The translations under genes and the position numbers were made by a program. The notes below the pieces were generated by a model, which saw nothing but the letters and a program-made list of their open reading frames with translations, searched no databases and was not told the origin of the DNA. A stretch of 5,935 nt of DNA from Flavobacteriales bacterium (GTDB lineage Bacteria; Bacteroidota; Bacteroidia; Flavobacteriales_E; Vicingaceae). Position 1 is the stretch's first letter. Each line of letters opens with the position of its first letter. Positions 5,841 to 5,935 of this stretch are shown here, piece by piece. The stretch covers positions 26,466 to 32,400 of the forward strand of contig NVVI01000037.1 in NCBI GenBank assembly GCA_002402165.1. Direction: 5' to 3'.

Positions 5841-5935
5841 GCTAGATTCAATTAATAAGTGCAACAGGTTGGTTAAAATTATTTAAAAATACTTCATTAG
5901 GGGTTTTATACCCTAATAATTTTCTTGGTCTGTTA
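5841..5935 (-). mobile_element. End of an IS30-family insertion sequence
   Basis: The transposase 3' end implies that the element's boundary lies near or just left of its stop codon, somewhere within 5790-5847. The left coordinate given is a guess, because the terminal inverted repeat can only be fixed by comparison with the other end, which is outside the window. No target duplication can be tested. The intervening sequence is AT-rich, with TCGATTTTTTTG at about 5826-5837, and shows no clear intrinsic terminator for ilvE. Confidence 0.5.
5848..5934 (-). CDS. IS30-family transposase, C-terminal fragment (cut by window edge)
   Basis: On the minus strand, bases 5934 to 5848 translate to 28 residues followed by TGA: NRPRKLLGYKTPNEVF, then LNNFNQPVALIN. 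The NRPRK-LGYKTP-EVF pattern is the hallmark C-terminal segment of IS30-family DDE transposases, lying shortly after the catalytic glutamate, which is outside the window. The reading frame is intact here, so nothing suggests decay, but the rest of the gene cannot be seen. It converges on ilvE, with 58 bases between the two stop codons. Confidence 0.85.
   Translation of the reverse strand, partial: NRPRKLLGYKTPNEVFLNNFNQPVALIN

Noticed and set aside
1..5935. CRISPR array, tRNA or rRNA gene
   Set aside because: I saw no regularly spaced repeats, tRNA-like cloverleaf or conserved rRNA segment on either strand.

Overview
The window looks like a chromosomal segment of a low-GC member of the Bacteroidota, probably a Flavobacteriia-like lineage. 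Four things point there: a PorQ-type component of the type IX secretion system (T9SS), which is confined to this phylum; SpoIIE-type phosphatases with the linker and TPR/PAS arrangement common in Bacteroidota; a TAnnTTTG-type promoter box; and A-rich translation starts mostly without strong Shine-Dalgarno sequences. The assignment below phylum level is inference.

Layout, left to right. Bases 1-1262 hold the 3' part of a membrane-anchored TPR-SpoIIE phosphatase gene that runs off the left edge. Bases 1263-1522 are a 260-base gap with a good Bacteroidota promoter, a possible folded leader or small RNA, and a possible 36-codon membrane peptide. Bases 1523-2689 hold a second, soluble PAS-SpoIIE phosphatase, paralogous to the first. 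After an 85-base gap with a weak hairpin come porQ (2775-3932) and cmk (3925-4617), which overlap by 8 bases and are probably translationally coupled. After an 80-base gap comes a branched-chain amino acid aminotransferase, ilvE (most likely start 4722, end 5789). At the right edge, on the minus strand, lie the last 28 codons of an IS30-family transposase (5848-5934), so an insertion sequence begins just behind ilvE and points toward it.

Functionally there are three blocks. The two phosphatases are likely output modules that read different inputs (TPR/membrane versus PAS/cytosol) and act on the same kind of phosphoprotein substrate, classically STAS-domain anti-sigma-factor antagonists. Neither a STAS protein nor an anti-sigma kinase is in view. 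The porQ-cmk pair joins an outer-membrane secretion component to a nucleotide kinase, with no evident biochemical link. ilvE is a metabolic housekeeping gene. I see no clearly new multi-gene system. The least explained parts are the 1299-1480 segment and the very lysine-rich PorQ tail with an in-frame slippery heptamer.
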